Assembly (NCBI GenBank): GCA_030835135.1 | Contig: JAUQWO010000017.1 | Location: 1-50,125 of the forward strand | DNA from: Bacteroidota bacterium | Lineage (GTDB): Bacteria; Bacteroidota; Ignavibacteria; UBA10030; UBA6906 | Reading direction: 5' to 3' | DNA: 50,125 bases | Part shown: positions 17,501-25,280 of the stretch, piece by piece | How the letters are laid out: the number at the start of each line of letters is the position of its first letter | Position numbering within the stretch: the stretch's first letter is position 1 | Made by a program: the position numbers and the translations under genes | The notes under the pieces: generated by a model | Databases searched by the model: none | Told to the model about the DNA's origin: nothing | What the model saw: only the letters and a program-made list of their open reading frames with translations

Positions 17501-20500
17501 CGGCATCGTACCGGTTCTCGTCGATGTACACGAAATTCTCATCGCCGTGCAGGAACATCTTCATCTTCTTGTAATTGAAGAGATCCAGTGCACGGTAGGT
17601 ATAGAACTTCACCGCCTGGCGCGATTCTCCCGCCGGGAGGTCCTTCACGACGAGGGCAAGGGACTGCTCATTGGCGAACACGTCTTCATCAGGACGCGTC
17701 CGGTCGCGCTCACGGATGACGAACGGAGGACTCTGGTACTGGGGGTTGTCCTCGATGTTCACCACGGTCACTTCGAACGTCGTGTCATTCTGATCCACGA
17801 CCGCTTTCTGCCACTGGTTGCCCACGAGATTGAAATCCGCGATGCGCACCGCGATCGTGTCGCTCTCGTTCACGAACGCAACGCGGATGAACTCGATGTT
17901 CTCCTGTGACGGCGTACCGACTGTGAGAGCGTAATCACGGATGGGGATCCGGAACTGGTACCATCCCATATTCCCACCACCAACTATCAGAGGATTGCGT
18001 GCCGGCACAGTATCAAGTGGCACCTCATACTCGTAGTACGAGTTCGCCAGGTCCACCACACCGTTGGCATTCAGATCCTCGGTATCCGGGATGCGCCCGC
18101 TCGGGCCGTCCTTATTGCCATCGGTTCCGTTGATGCGCGAGAAGTCCTCCTGGGGGGTGCTCACCGTGGCATTATTGTACGCGTAATTGTCCCCGCTGGG
18201 GTCAGCATTCATCTCCGGGTACAGACCGATCATCGCCTGGTACGCGGCACGCTCTTCGCCATCGTTGAGCTTGTCGAGACCAACATCCTCGCCATCCTGC
18301 AGTACGCCGTTCGGGTATGAACCCTTGACGAGATCCTCCGAGTTCAACAATCGGTTCGGGATCGCATCCTCACTGATCGCACCGATGTCGATGAGCATCT
18401 TCGCCCCGGCCGGCGCCCGGTTCACCTGCATCCAGATCTCGATGAAGTTGATGTTCTCCTTCGACAGGTTGATCGCGGAGACCGACAGAGGCTTCATCAC
18501 ACTCCCCCAGTTCCGGTCCGGACGGAGCGTCGTACCAAGGTCGGCGCTATAGTTGAACATACCACGGCGCGCCGGGTAGTACCGGAAGTCCAGCACCGTC
18601 GCCTGATCGTTCGCCGGGTTCCCCGGCTCCTTGCGCGGGTAGATATCTCGTAGTTTGACGTCAGTCGGGAGGCGGTTGAACCATTCCATCCTCGCACGGG
18701 AATACATCTTCACCGAATCCGCCACACCGGAGAAATGGAAATTGTCGGCCAGCGGACTTCCCATGGTCCACGCCGCGTACGAGATCCCGACGGGGATCGA
18801 CCGGCGCGCCGCTTCGAAGTCGTCGATGTACGCGATGCCTTCGCTGTTGTCGCTCGGGATCGGGCTCTTCTTCGTGTTCGGATCGGGCAGCATGTACGCC
18901 GCCTCGCCGGATATCTTGATCTGCGATGGTTCGCGCGTCTGCAGGAGCGGCAATGCATCCAATGCGCGGGTCAGGAATGGCAGGTTGAACGTCGCACTCC
19001 CATCCACGCCGAAGATCGTGTTGTTGTTCGGCTCCTCACCCAGACGCACCTTGTCGCTGAGGGTCTGCTGATTGAGGTTCATCACGGTGAACCCGAAGTT
19101 CACGTTTGGCGCGATCGCGATGTCGCCCCGCGCACCGAGCAGGGTTTTGGAGGCGAGCTGGAACAGATCGTTCTGTTCGTACTTGATCTGGAGGTTGGCA
19201 CCGGGCACCAGCGCACGGTCGTTCTTGATCACGACCTCACCGATGATATAGTCGACCGTGTAGTCGACATTCGCCAGCAACGCCCGGCCGTCGAGGATCA
19301 CCTGCACGCTTCCCTCGACCACGTTGAATCCCAGCGCATAGCGCGAGGTCGCCTCGCCGGTGGCCTTGCCACGGATGACGTACCTGTTCCGCAGCGCCTG
19401 TTCTGCGAAGGTACGGGTGGTATCATAGACTTCGGGGTAGAAGTACTCGGACGAGTCCTTTAACACGGTTCCCTGCGTGCCCAGGTAGTCGTTCACACCC
19501 CAGTAGAAGGGTTTGAGGCTCGGGAAGATGATCTCGGCGCGGGCCTGATTGATCGTGCGGCCCGGACGGTAGTCGAATTGTCCATCACCGGTCGGTGCCG
19601 GCGTATCGTCGCTGTTGAACTTATCGAGTCCGAACACGCGCAGCAGCGGTTCATTCAGGATGCTGTTCTGGTCCTCGCTCCCCGGCACGCGACGGAAGAT
19701 GTCCAGCGAGAAGCCGGTCTTTTTCACGTTGCGCCCGATGCCCTGGATCGGATAGATGTTCTTGAGCAGTTTCTCCCAGGCATGGGCATATGACCTGCCG
19801 CTCGAGAGGAGGTTCTTCGGCTTCACCAGCACGAGGACGAGGCGCTTGGCGATCGCGACGCTATCGTTGCCGACATCGCGCGTGAGTTCACCGAACTGCA
19901 CCTCATTGAAGGCGCGGCGGTACGCGATGGCCACGATCTGCTGATCGCCCACCGCTGCGTTCAAAGAGATCACGCCGAGATACCCGTCGCCATCCAGCTC
20001 GTACTGCGACCGGTCGAGGCGGATCATCGGGCCGGTTTCGATCTGCCCGGGGACGTCCGTCGCGTTCCGGTACGACTCGTCATACCCGGTGGCCGGGCGC
20101 TGGGGCAGATCGATATACGCCACACCGAGACGCTCGTTCGGATCGGGAATGCCGCCCTGTCGCTGGATCCAGACCTCCTCTTCCACGATCTGGTTGTCGC
20201 TGTTCACGAGCGGAGGTTCGTTCAGATAGTACTTTTCGTAGACCGAGCGGTACGTCGTATCGACGAAGAAGTGGTTCGTTGCATATTCGAACGCCTTCAT
20301 CTCGAACGTCTGCTCTTTGGCACCGCCGGAGACAGCGACCTCCTTGATCTGACCTTTCTTCTGCGACGCGAGTGCCGTCAGGGTGAGCGGCCCCATCTGG
20401 AACTGCGCCTTCACACCGAACAGTGCCTGACTGCTCCCGATGAACGCGGACGGCGTCTGCAGCGACACGTTACCGGCTTCCACGCTCCGCACGATCTCAT

Positions 20501-21563
20501 CATCGTAGCCGGTGTACTTGATCTTCAGCTGGTTCTCGTACTCGAACGTGCGCTGGGTATTCCAGTCGGCCGCGATCACCAGCTTGTCGCCGATGGTGCC
20601 GTTCACGTTCACCTGCACATCCTGACTGAAATCCGGTTCATTCCGGCTCTGGTCCAGGCGCGAGATCGTGGTCTGGTCCGTCTGCGTGTTGCGGAACCCG
20701 GCCTTGATGTCCACCGCGCCGCTGATGTTCAGATTGATCTGTGGCTTACCGAAGATGCTGAAGATCGGGTTCGGCGGGATCGGGATGCTGATCTGGGTAA
20801 TGGTGCTGAGGAGTTCGCCGAGATCATTGCGTGCCGTGAGTGCCTTGGGCTTCCGCGCTTCATCAGCAAACAGTCTGCGTAGCTCGGCCTTCCGCCGTTC
20901 TTTGATATATTCACCGAGCGGCATCGTAACGGGTATGCGGACGGGATCCCCGGCCTGGGTCTCCCGGAACAGAACGCGCGATCCCGAAGAATCGAGCGCG
21001 ACCTCCCTGCGGAATTGCGAGCCCTTGGGAGTCCCGAAGAGCGGATATGTCCGTTTGGGGAAGGTCTCGACGGCGACGGGATCGTTCCGCACCGGGTTGA
21101 ACTGACGGAGCCGCGCGGATGAATCGAGGCACACCACATAGGTGGTGTCCTTGATCAGCGCACTGTTGTCGACACGACGACCAAGGGAATCAACGCGGTA
21201 CCCGAGCGAATCGATCCGGAAGCCGAGCGAGTCCACCCGGTGCCCGATGGAATCGACGCGCTGACCGAGCGAATCCACCCAGCGTCCGAGCGAATCGACG
21301 CGACGCCCGAGCGAGTCCACCCTGAAGCCGAACGAATCGCGATAGCTCGTATCCTGTCGGGCCAGCCATCCCGGAAGACGGTTCTGCCCCTGTTGTCCGG
21401 GCCTGGTGTCCTGGGGACGTATCTGTGCCGGAGGTTCGGCCGGCGCTGAGGGTTCGAACGGGTTGATGGAGCCGGTGAGCGGGAACACGCCGAGGAGGAC
21501 GGCGGTGAGAATGCTCAGGGCGATGGCCACCTGCCGCAGGGGGAGGCGGAGAAGACGTGGCAT
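14505..21563 (-). CDS. sprA: SprA/Sov type IX secretion translocon protein
   Basis: At about 2352 residues this is in the size class of SprA, the very large outer-membrane beta-barrel through which T9SS cargo passes. It starts with a signal/anchor segment (QVAIALSILTAVLLGVFPL), then a Pro/Gln-rich linker and a seven-unit heptad repeat (82-130). The long strand-rich body holds SprA-like segments such as GNVSLQTPSAFIGSSQALFG, YRVLGSPSLTQVVYLAAGI and GEVWLDELRL. The C-terminus ends in Asn/Ser/Tyr-rich strands. ATG 21563 is chosen; an in-frame TTG at 21587 is possible, and no strong Shine-Dalgarno is seen. The gene leads the run sprA-porX-tsaE-tsaB-accD-panC-glmU. Confidence 0.92.
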   Translation of the reverse strand: MPRLLRLPLRQVAIALSILTAVLLGVFPLTGSINPFEPSAPAEPPAQIRPQDTRPGQQGQNRLPGWLARQDTSYRDSFGFRVDSLGRRVDSLGRWVDSLGQRVDSIGHRVDSLGFRIDSLGYRVDSLGRRVDNSALIKDTTYVVCLDSSARLRQFNPVRNDPVAVETFPKRTYPLFGTPKGSQFRREVALDSSGSRVLFRETQAGDPVRIPVTMPLGEYIKERRKAELRRLFADEARKPKALTARNDLGELLSTITQISIPIPPNPIFSIFGKPQINLNISGAVDIKAGFRNTQTDQTTISRLDQSRNEPDFSQDVQVNVNGTIGDKLVIAADWNTQRTFEYENQLKIKYTGYDDEIVRSVEAGNVSLQTPSAFIGSSQALFGVKAQFQMGPLTLTALASQKKGQIKEVAVSGGAKEQTFEMKAFEYATNHFFVDTTYRSVYEKYYLNEPPLVNSDNQIVEEEVWIQRQGGIPDPNERLGVAYIDLPQRPATGYDESYRNATDVPGQIETGPMIRLDRSQYELDGDGYLGVISLNAAVGDQQIVAIAYRRAFNEVQFGELTRDVGNDSVAIAKRLVLVLVKPKNLLSSGRSYAHAWEKLLKNIYPIQGIGRNVKKTGFSLDIFRRVPGSEDQNSILNEPLLRVFGLDKFNSDDTPAPTGDGQFDYRPGRTINQARAEIIFPSLKPFYWGVNDYLGTQGTVLKDSSEYFYPEVYDTTRTFAEQALRNRYVIRGKATGEATSRYALGFNVVEGSVQVILDGRALLANVDYTVDYIIGEVVIKNDRALVPGANLQIKYEQNDLFQLASKTLLGARGDIAIAPNVNFGFTVMNLNQQTLSDKVRLGEEPNNNTIFGVDGSATFNLPFLTRALDALPLLQTREPSQIKISGEAAYMLPDPNTKKSPIPSDNSEGIAYIDDFEAARRSIPVGISYAAWTMGSPLADNFHFSGVADSVKMYSRARMEWFNRLPTDVKLRDIYPRKEPGNPANDQATVLDFRYYPARRGMFNYSADLGTTLRPDRNWGSVMKPLSVSAINLSKENINFIEIWMQVNRAPAGAKMLIDIGAISEDAIPNRLLNSEDLVKGSYPNGVLQDGEDVGLDKLNDGEERAAYQAMIGLYPEMNADPSGDNYAYNNATVSTPQEDFSRINGTDGNKDGPSGRIPDTEDLNANGVVDLANSYYEYEVPLDTVPARNPLIVGGGNMGWYQFRIPIRDYALTVGTPSQENIEFIRVAFVNESDTIAVRIADFNLVGNQWQKAVVDQNDTTFEVTVVNIEDNPQYQSPPFVIRERDRTRPDEDVFANEQSLALVVKDLPAGESRQAVKFYTYRALDLFNYKKMKMFLHGDENFVYIDENRYDAEFYFRFGLDSLNYYEYRAPIHKGWDGQNEVVINFEDLTAVKQARDSVRTISPPIPVKGGPPGAVYRVLGSPSLTQVVYLAAGIENPQGKGTGRPLSGEVWLDELRLTSVDDTPGWAYRFDTQVKLADLGSFSFNYSRVDPNFHTLEQRFGSRQLSTNWGMSAAIQADKFLDENWAGTSLPLSYSHTESMAEPRYLPNSDVLVSEAATQTREKVIRAGGTEQAGQEAADAIVRESETRRVTDTYAAPNFRINLPSDAWYIRDTFNKLNFGFTYTKSTERSPSVVSRTSWSWNARIQYAITFPADAFIQPFRDLFDGIWLLEDYKDFKIFYAPSNFTWAISATRARDNSLQRAAGAQEIVSRNFSASRQFGFGYKLTEGGLTNLSGDYSVSVESSLLDFELDQRKQQRPFSAILSDIFFGDKFINFGQDTRYGQRTSFNSKPTIPNLFNIRKFLDVSFTYGVDYSWQNTLTRGDLGKSAGWNSNINLTMNFRMKQLFDPLFEEKPGTPGAPTVPAGGRGRRGSAEGAALREQEGDSTRVVDSTSSGGGLAKLIGQLTNLAKIFIKVPFLDYDNINVTFTQTNNTQNSGVVGRAGFLNFWGRVPFVQEADPKYGPSRLYQLGLISDPAGSLTNFGTRPKFPWFGWDVEAGMRAPGGVLVNNFRQNNRLALKTSRGLWEGARLDLNWTVGWAYNRSQNITTDSIGIPTVLNTTTSGSVDRSFLTFPDVLFLGSFKTSLKEVSKRYGELKNDKDNTKSDEEKLNQAFEEGFEALPFMRKIFGDFAPRVNWSLRWDGLEKLPLFQKFVTRLSVDHSYNSNFTRQYQNRPGGGGERTDGQRVMYGFSPLIGANFTFKELWKGSFGANLRYNTTTSYDLTTSSRNIVEALSQEISVTASYARRGFEIPFFGLALNNDVDISFSYSVTKNSRVTYDVSKLEVNVTGTPLEGTTRTVIEPRIKYVLSSRVNASVYYRYTKIAPDDSGSRIPGSTTNEAGLDIHISITQ
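21174..21320 (-). repeat. Seven 21-bp tandem repeats encoding VDSLGxR heptads in SprA
   Basis: Residues 82-130 are seven near-perfect copies of V/I-D-S-L/I-G-x-R, where x is R, Q, H, F or Y (one unit ends in W). DNA units differ mainly at third positions and at the x codon, suggesting selection on the protein. Hydrophobic V and L fall at heptad positions a and d, which predicts a coiled-coil-like rod just after the membrane-proximal linker. Confidence 0.9.
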
Positions 21564-21690
21564 ATGATATTCGCGTAAGGAGTTCAATTCGATTCTCGCA
21601 CGGTACGATCACAACACACTGCTTCCAACCCGCGCATAACCATTACCAACAGAGATCGATATTGGACTCCTCATGCTATGTAGTGGACGT

Positions 21691-21719
21691 AACATAGAGA
21701 TTTGGAGGGAAAATAGCAA
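21691..21719 (-). promoter_or_regulatory. Possible sigma70 promoter for sprA
   Basis: Minus-strand TTGCTA (21714-21719) and TATGTT (21691-21696) are separated by 17 bases, about 128 bp before the sprA start. Both hexamers deviate from consensus, so the call is tentative. It is the best candidate in the 196-bp divergent gap. Confidence 0.35.
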
Positions 21720-21725
21720 GGAAAC

Positions 21726-21754
21726 TTGGAAAAACATGGCCGGAAAGTTATATT
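21726..21754 (+). promoter_or_regulatory. Possible sigma70 promoter for the LptF/LptG pair
   Basis: TTGGAA (21726-21731) and TATATT (21749-21754) are spaced by 17 bases. The predicted start would fall almost on the chosen ATG (21760), implying a leaderless or very short-leader message. The match may be fortuitous, since longer in-frame starts at 21736 and 21673 exist upstream. Confidence 0.33.
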
Positions 21755-21759
21755 CAACA

Positions 21760-23157
21760 ATGCCCCTGCTCTACCGGTATATCGTGCGCGCCCACGCGGG
21801 TCCCTTCCTCTTCTCGCTGGTCACGCTGATGTTCATCTTCCTGCTCCAGTTCGTCATGAAGTTCATCGACCAGCTGGTGGGCAAAGGGCTGTCCGGCATC
21901 GTGATCATCGAACTGGTGATCCTCAATCTCTCCTGGATGCTGGTCCTCGCGGTACCCATGTCCGTGCTCGTGGCCATCCTGATGGCATTCGGGGACCTCT
22001 CCTCCCGCAACGAGATCACCGCCATGAAAGCCGGCGGGGTCAGCATCTACCGGATGATGGCCCCCGTGTTCTTCGCCGGCACGATCGTCGCCCTGATCAT
22101 GGTCTGGTTCAACAACAGTGTCCTCCCTGAAACGAATCACCGCCTGAAGGCGTTGACGACGGATATCCGCCGGAAAAAGCCGACCATCGCACTCGTGAAC
22201 GGCGTGTTCTCACAGGACCTCCCTGGCTACAGCATGCTCGTCCGGAAAACATCCGAGCGGTCGAACGATCTGGAGGGGGTGACGCTCTACGATTACACGA
22301 ACCCGACCAAGAACATCGTGATCACCGCCGAGCGCGGTGCCATCTCCTTCTCCCCCGATTTCCGCAAGATCATCATGCAACTTTACCGCGGGGAGATCCA
22401 TGAACTGGATATGCAGGAACGCACCGGGTACCGAAAGGTGCGGTTCGAGAAGCACCGGATCGCCATGGATGTGGAGGGGTTCGATTTCGAGCGCTCGCAG
22501 ACCGGGGCGTTCTCGCGCGGCGACCGGGAACTCAGTGCCCCGGCGATGATGGTCGTCGTGGACAGCCTGTCCGGAGAACTCGGCCGGCAACGCGCGGAGG
22601 TCCAGCGCCTGATGACAGCGGAGATGCAGGGTGCGCTCGACGGCACGTGGCATACGGGATTGAACGACCCGATCATCCCGCAGGGGCCGGTCCCGACCAC
22701 CGCCCTCATCCGTGCGCGTACGCTCGGTTCCGCGCTCGCCACCGCCGCATTCCGGGTTGAGGCACTCGAGCGGCAGATCGATCAGTACCGGGTAGAGATC
22801 CACAAGAAGTATGCGATCCCGGCAGCATGCATCATCTTCGTGCTCGTCGGCGCCCCGCTCGGCATCATGGCGCGCCGCGGCGGCTTCGGCATCGCCGCCA
22901 CGCTCAGCCTCGGCTTCTTCGTTCTCTATTGGGCGTTCCTCATCGGCGGCGAAAAGCTTGCCGACCGCAACATCCTCTCCCCGTTCTGGGGCATGTGGGG
23001 GGCGAACATCATCATCGGACTGATGGGAGTGTATCTCACGTTCAAGATCGGACGGGAGACGATCCTCATCAATTGGAGCGGTCTTGAACGCTTCATCCCC
23101 CGCCGGTGGCGCACGCAGCTTCCCCAGACACCCGTGGCACCGGAGCAGGCGGCATGA
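21760..23157 (+). CDS. lptF: LptF/LptG family LPS-export permease (first of pair)
   Basis: A 465-residue YjgP/YjgQ-type permease with the family start LLYRYIVRAHAGPFLFSLVTLMF, three N-terminal membrane helices, the coupling segment FGDLSSRNEITAMKAGGVSIYRMM, a long periplasmic beta-jellyroll region, and three C-terminal helices (IIFVLVGAPLGIMARRGGFG onward). With LptB2 these permeases extract LPS from the inner membrane and feed the periplasmic bridge. It is about 100 residues longer than E. coli LptF, with an extra charged segment before the last helices, as in many Bacteroidota. The frame extends upstream to 21673, but ATG 21760 gives the family-like N-terminus. It overlaps the next permease by four bases. 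The lptF name is by order, not proven. Confidence 0.88.
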   Translation: MPLLYRYIVRAHAGPFLFSLVTLMFIFLLQFVMKFIDQLVGKGLSGIVIIELVILNLSWMLVLAVPMSVLVAILMAFGDLSSRNEITAMKAGGVSIYRMMAPVFFAGTIVALIMVWFNNSVLPETNHRLKALTTDIRRKKPTIALVNGVFSQDLPGYSMLVRKTSERSNDLEGVTLYDYTNPTKNIVITAERGAISFSPDFRKIIMQLYRGEIHELDMQERTGYRKVRFEKHRIAMDVEGFDFERSQTGAFSRGDRELSAPAMMVVVDSLSGELGRQRAEVQRLMTAEMQGALDGTWHTGLNDPIIPQGPVPTTALIRARTLGSALATAAFRVEALERQIDQYRVEIHKKYAIPAACIIFVLVGAPLGIMARRGGFGIAATLSLGFFVLYWAFLIGGEKLADRNILSPFWGMWGANIIIGLMGVYLTFKIGRETILINWSGLERFIPRRWRTQLPQTPVAPEQAA

Positions 23158-24239
23158 CACTCATCGACCGCTATATCATCCGGCAGTTCCTGGTCACGGC
23201 CCTCTTCTCCCTCGTGGCCGTGCTCGTCGTGTTCATCGTGATCGATGCGATGGAGAAGCTGGATGACTTCATCGACAAGCAGGCCGGGTGGGACATCATC
23301 GTGCTCTACTATGTATACTTCGTCCCCGAGATCATCAAACTCATCATCCCCGTGGCCATGCTGCTCGCCAGCCTGTTCGTCACGGCGCGGCTCTCGGCCC
23401 AGGGCGAATGGACCGCCTTCAAATCCGGTGGCGTCAGTCTCTACCGCCTGCTGCTCCCGTACATCGGCGTCGCATTCATGATCAGCGCTCTCTCCGTCTA
23501 CTTCAATGGCTGGATCGTCCCGAGCGCGAACAAGAAGAAGTTCACGATCGAACGGGTCTATCTCCACAAGGATGTCGTCAACGCGTCCGGTGCCAACATC
23601 TATGTGCAGGACAGTCCGACCCGCATCCTTTCCCTGGGATACTTCGACGACACGCGGAACATCGCCTCCCGTGTGAGCATCCAGGATTTCAGCGTCGCCG
23701 ATCCGACGGTGATGGTGGAACGCGTGGACGCGCTCACGATGGTCTGGGACTCGAGCAGTGCGCAGTGGATGCTGAACAACGGCACACGGCGCTGGTTCGC
23801 GCACGGGAAAGAGCGCATGGATGAATTCGCCGTCCAGCCCGCGGGGGCACTGCATTTCAATCCCGACGACCTCCGGAAGAAGCAGCAGAAGCCGGATGAG
23901 ATGAGCTTCGGTGATCTGGCATCATTCATCGACAGCCAGCAGCGCGCCGGGCAGGACGTGGCGCGCTGGCAGGTCGACTACTACAGCAAGATCTCGTTTC
24001 CCTTCGCCACCGTGATCGTGGTGCTCTTCGGCGTCCCGTTCTCGTCGATCCGCCGTCGGGGTGGCGTGGGCGTCCAACTCGGGATCAGTCTGCTCATCTG
24101 CTTCGTGTACCTCATATTCATGAAGGTGAGTCAGGTGTTCGGGTACAACGGGGACATCCATCCACTGCTTACCGCGTGGGCGGCGAACCTGCTGTTCCTG
24201 GGGGGGGCGATCGGGGTGCTGCTGCGGGTTCCGAAGTAA
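23154..24239 (+). CDS. lptG: LptF/LptG family LPS-export permease (second of pair)
   Basis: The 361-residue product matches LptG in length and layout: TLIDRYIIRQFLVTALFSLVAV as the first helix, the coupling segment LSAQGEWTAFKSGGVSLYRLL, a periplasmic jellyroll (about 130-270) and the C-terminal helices including FPFATVIVVLFGVPFSS and GVQLGISLLICFVYLIFM. It forms the heterodimeric permease with the upstream protein. ATG 23154 overlaps the upstream stop (ATGA). It is followed directly by a strong hairpin at 24245-24308. Confidence 0.9.
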   Translation: MTLIDRYIIRQFLVTALFSLVAVLVVFIVIDAMEKLDDFIDKQAGWDIIVLYYVYFVPEIIKLIIPVAMLLASLFVTARLSAQGEWTAFKSGGVSLYRLLLPYIGVAFMISALSVYFNGWIVPSANKKKFTIERVYLHKDVVNASGANIYVQDSPTRILSLGYFDDTRNIASRVSIQDFSVADPTVMVERVDALTMVWDSSSAQWMLNNGTRRWFAHGKERMDEFAVQPAGALHFNPDDLRKKQQKPDEMSFGDLASFIDSQQRAGQDVARWQVDYYSKISFPFATVIVVLFGVPFSSIRRRGGVGVQLGISLLICFVYLIFMKVSQVFGYNGDIHPLLTAWAANLLFLGGAIGVLLRVPK

Positions 24240-24244
24240 GTGAA

Positions 24245-24308
24245 GATGGAAGAGTGAAGATCGTCGAAGGATGCGTCATCCCCGATCTTCACTCCTCGAT
24301 CTTCCATC
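24245..24308. terminator. Long hairpin between convergent lptG and DUF5683-like genes
   Basis: The arm at 24245-24263 pairs with 24283-24308: GATGGAAGA with TCTTCCATC and GTGAAGATCG with CGATCTTCAC, leaving a 7-base bulge. No long T-run follows on either strand, but the stem sits exactly between two convergent genes and probably ends transcription from both sides. Confidence 0.62.
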
Positions 24309-24315
24309 GTCAATT

Positions 24316-25227
24316 CTACAGGCTGTAACTCACCTTCAGCGAACTCATCATCGTGTAGCCCGCCGGCGTGGGAATGACCCGGGAGCTCACCGACGCGTGG
24401 GCTTTATTGTAGATGCTCGCTGACCACGCTGCATCCACCGCACTGAGGATGTGATTGACGATCGCGATCGTCACCCAGCGCGTGGCCGTTTCGTAATACG
24501 TGTTCGCCTTGCCCCGCTCGTTCGCATACCAGGTGAAGTGCGCCGTGAGCGGATCCCCATACGTGAACGCCGCCGGCGCATCATCCCATCCCTGATTGAA
24601 CTGCGGATACTTGCCGATCAGCTCATAGTACTGCTGCTCCCCATACGCGGGGAGCGTATGTGAGTAGTACCCCGCGATATCACGCTCCATCCGGTTCAGC
24701 TCGGCCCAGTTCACCTGCGTCCACGGACGGTCCCACGGATCCATCCCCTCGGTCCCCTGCACGCGCCAGGCATAGGTCCTCCCCGTTGGTGCGAGTGTCT
24801 GCGCGTACTCCGCATACTTGACCACACTCCAGTGTCCATTCGCATAGGACTGGTAGAACCACGTCTTGTCGTTCCCCTTCCCATTGTTGGTCAATGCGAT
24901 GGCGATCGCCGCAACATCGATCGCCACGAAGATCGCTGCCTTCCAGTAGCTCTCAGCATAGAACTCCCCTGCCCCCGGCAGCAGCAATGAGAGTCCGGCG
25001 GCAAGCCAGGGAGACTTGCGCGGCATCATAACCGCCACGTCATCGGCGGGCAACGCCAGGCGCGGCCCATCGGTCAGGGCATCCATCCCGAAGAGATCGA
25101 CACGCAGATTCCCCGTGAGGACGCGGTGCGTCTCTGGTTTCTCGCCGGCATGCACCGGCACGCCATGGCCCACGAGAACGCCGCAGAGGATGACGAGGAG
25201 GACGGCGCGACCGCCAATTCGTTTCAT
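24316..25227 (-). CDS. DUF5683-like envelope protein
   Basis: A 303-residue protein with a signal peptide (RAVLLVILCGVLVGHGVPVHA). The motif KSPWLAAGLSLLLPGAGEFYAESYWKAAIF (about 70-100) is the hallmark of DUF5683-type proteins of Bacteroidota, where two hydrophobic stretches flank a Gly-rich turn. The rest is Tyr/Trp-rich, with another hydrophobic stretch (WVTIAIVNHILSAVDAAWS) near residue 255. Function is unknown. ATG 25227 is preferred over the longer frame to 25326 because the signal peptide starts there. It is the last gene of the porU operon, 53 bp after the protease/barrel gene. Confidence 0.72.
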   Translation of the reverse strand: MKRIGGRAVLLVILCGVLVGHGVPVHAGEKPETHRVLTGNLRVDLFGMDALTDGPRLALPADDVAVMMPRKSPWLAAGLSLLLPGAGEFYAESYWKAAIFVAIDVAAIAIALTNNGKGNDKTWFYQSYANGHWSVVKYAEYAQTLAPTGRTYAWRVQGTEGMDPWDRPWTQVNWAELNRMERDIAGYYSHTLPAYGEQQYYELIGKYPQFNQGWDDAPAAFTYGDPLTAHFTWYANERGKANTYYETATRWVTIAIVNHILSAVDAAWSASIYNKAHASVSSRVIPTPAGYTMMSSLKVSYSL

Positions 25228-25280
25228 AGCACAACCTGTCTCATGTGGTGTGAACACATCGCGTACGCGACACGATGTCA

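Noticed and set aside
21174-21320. CRISPR array from regular 21-bp repeats
   Set aside because: Units are contiguous with no spacers, stay in frame, and encode a conserved heptad inside sprA.
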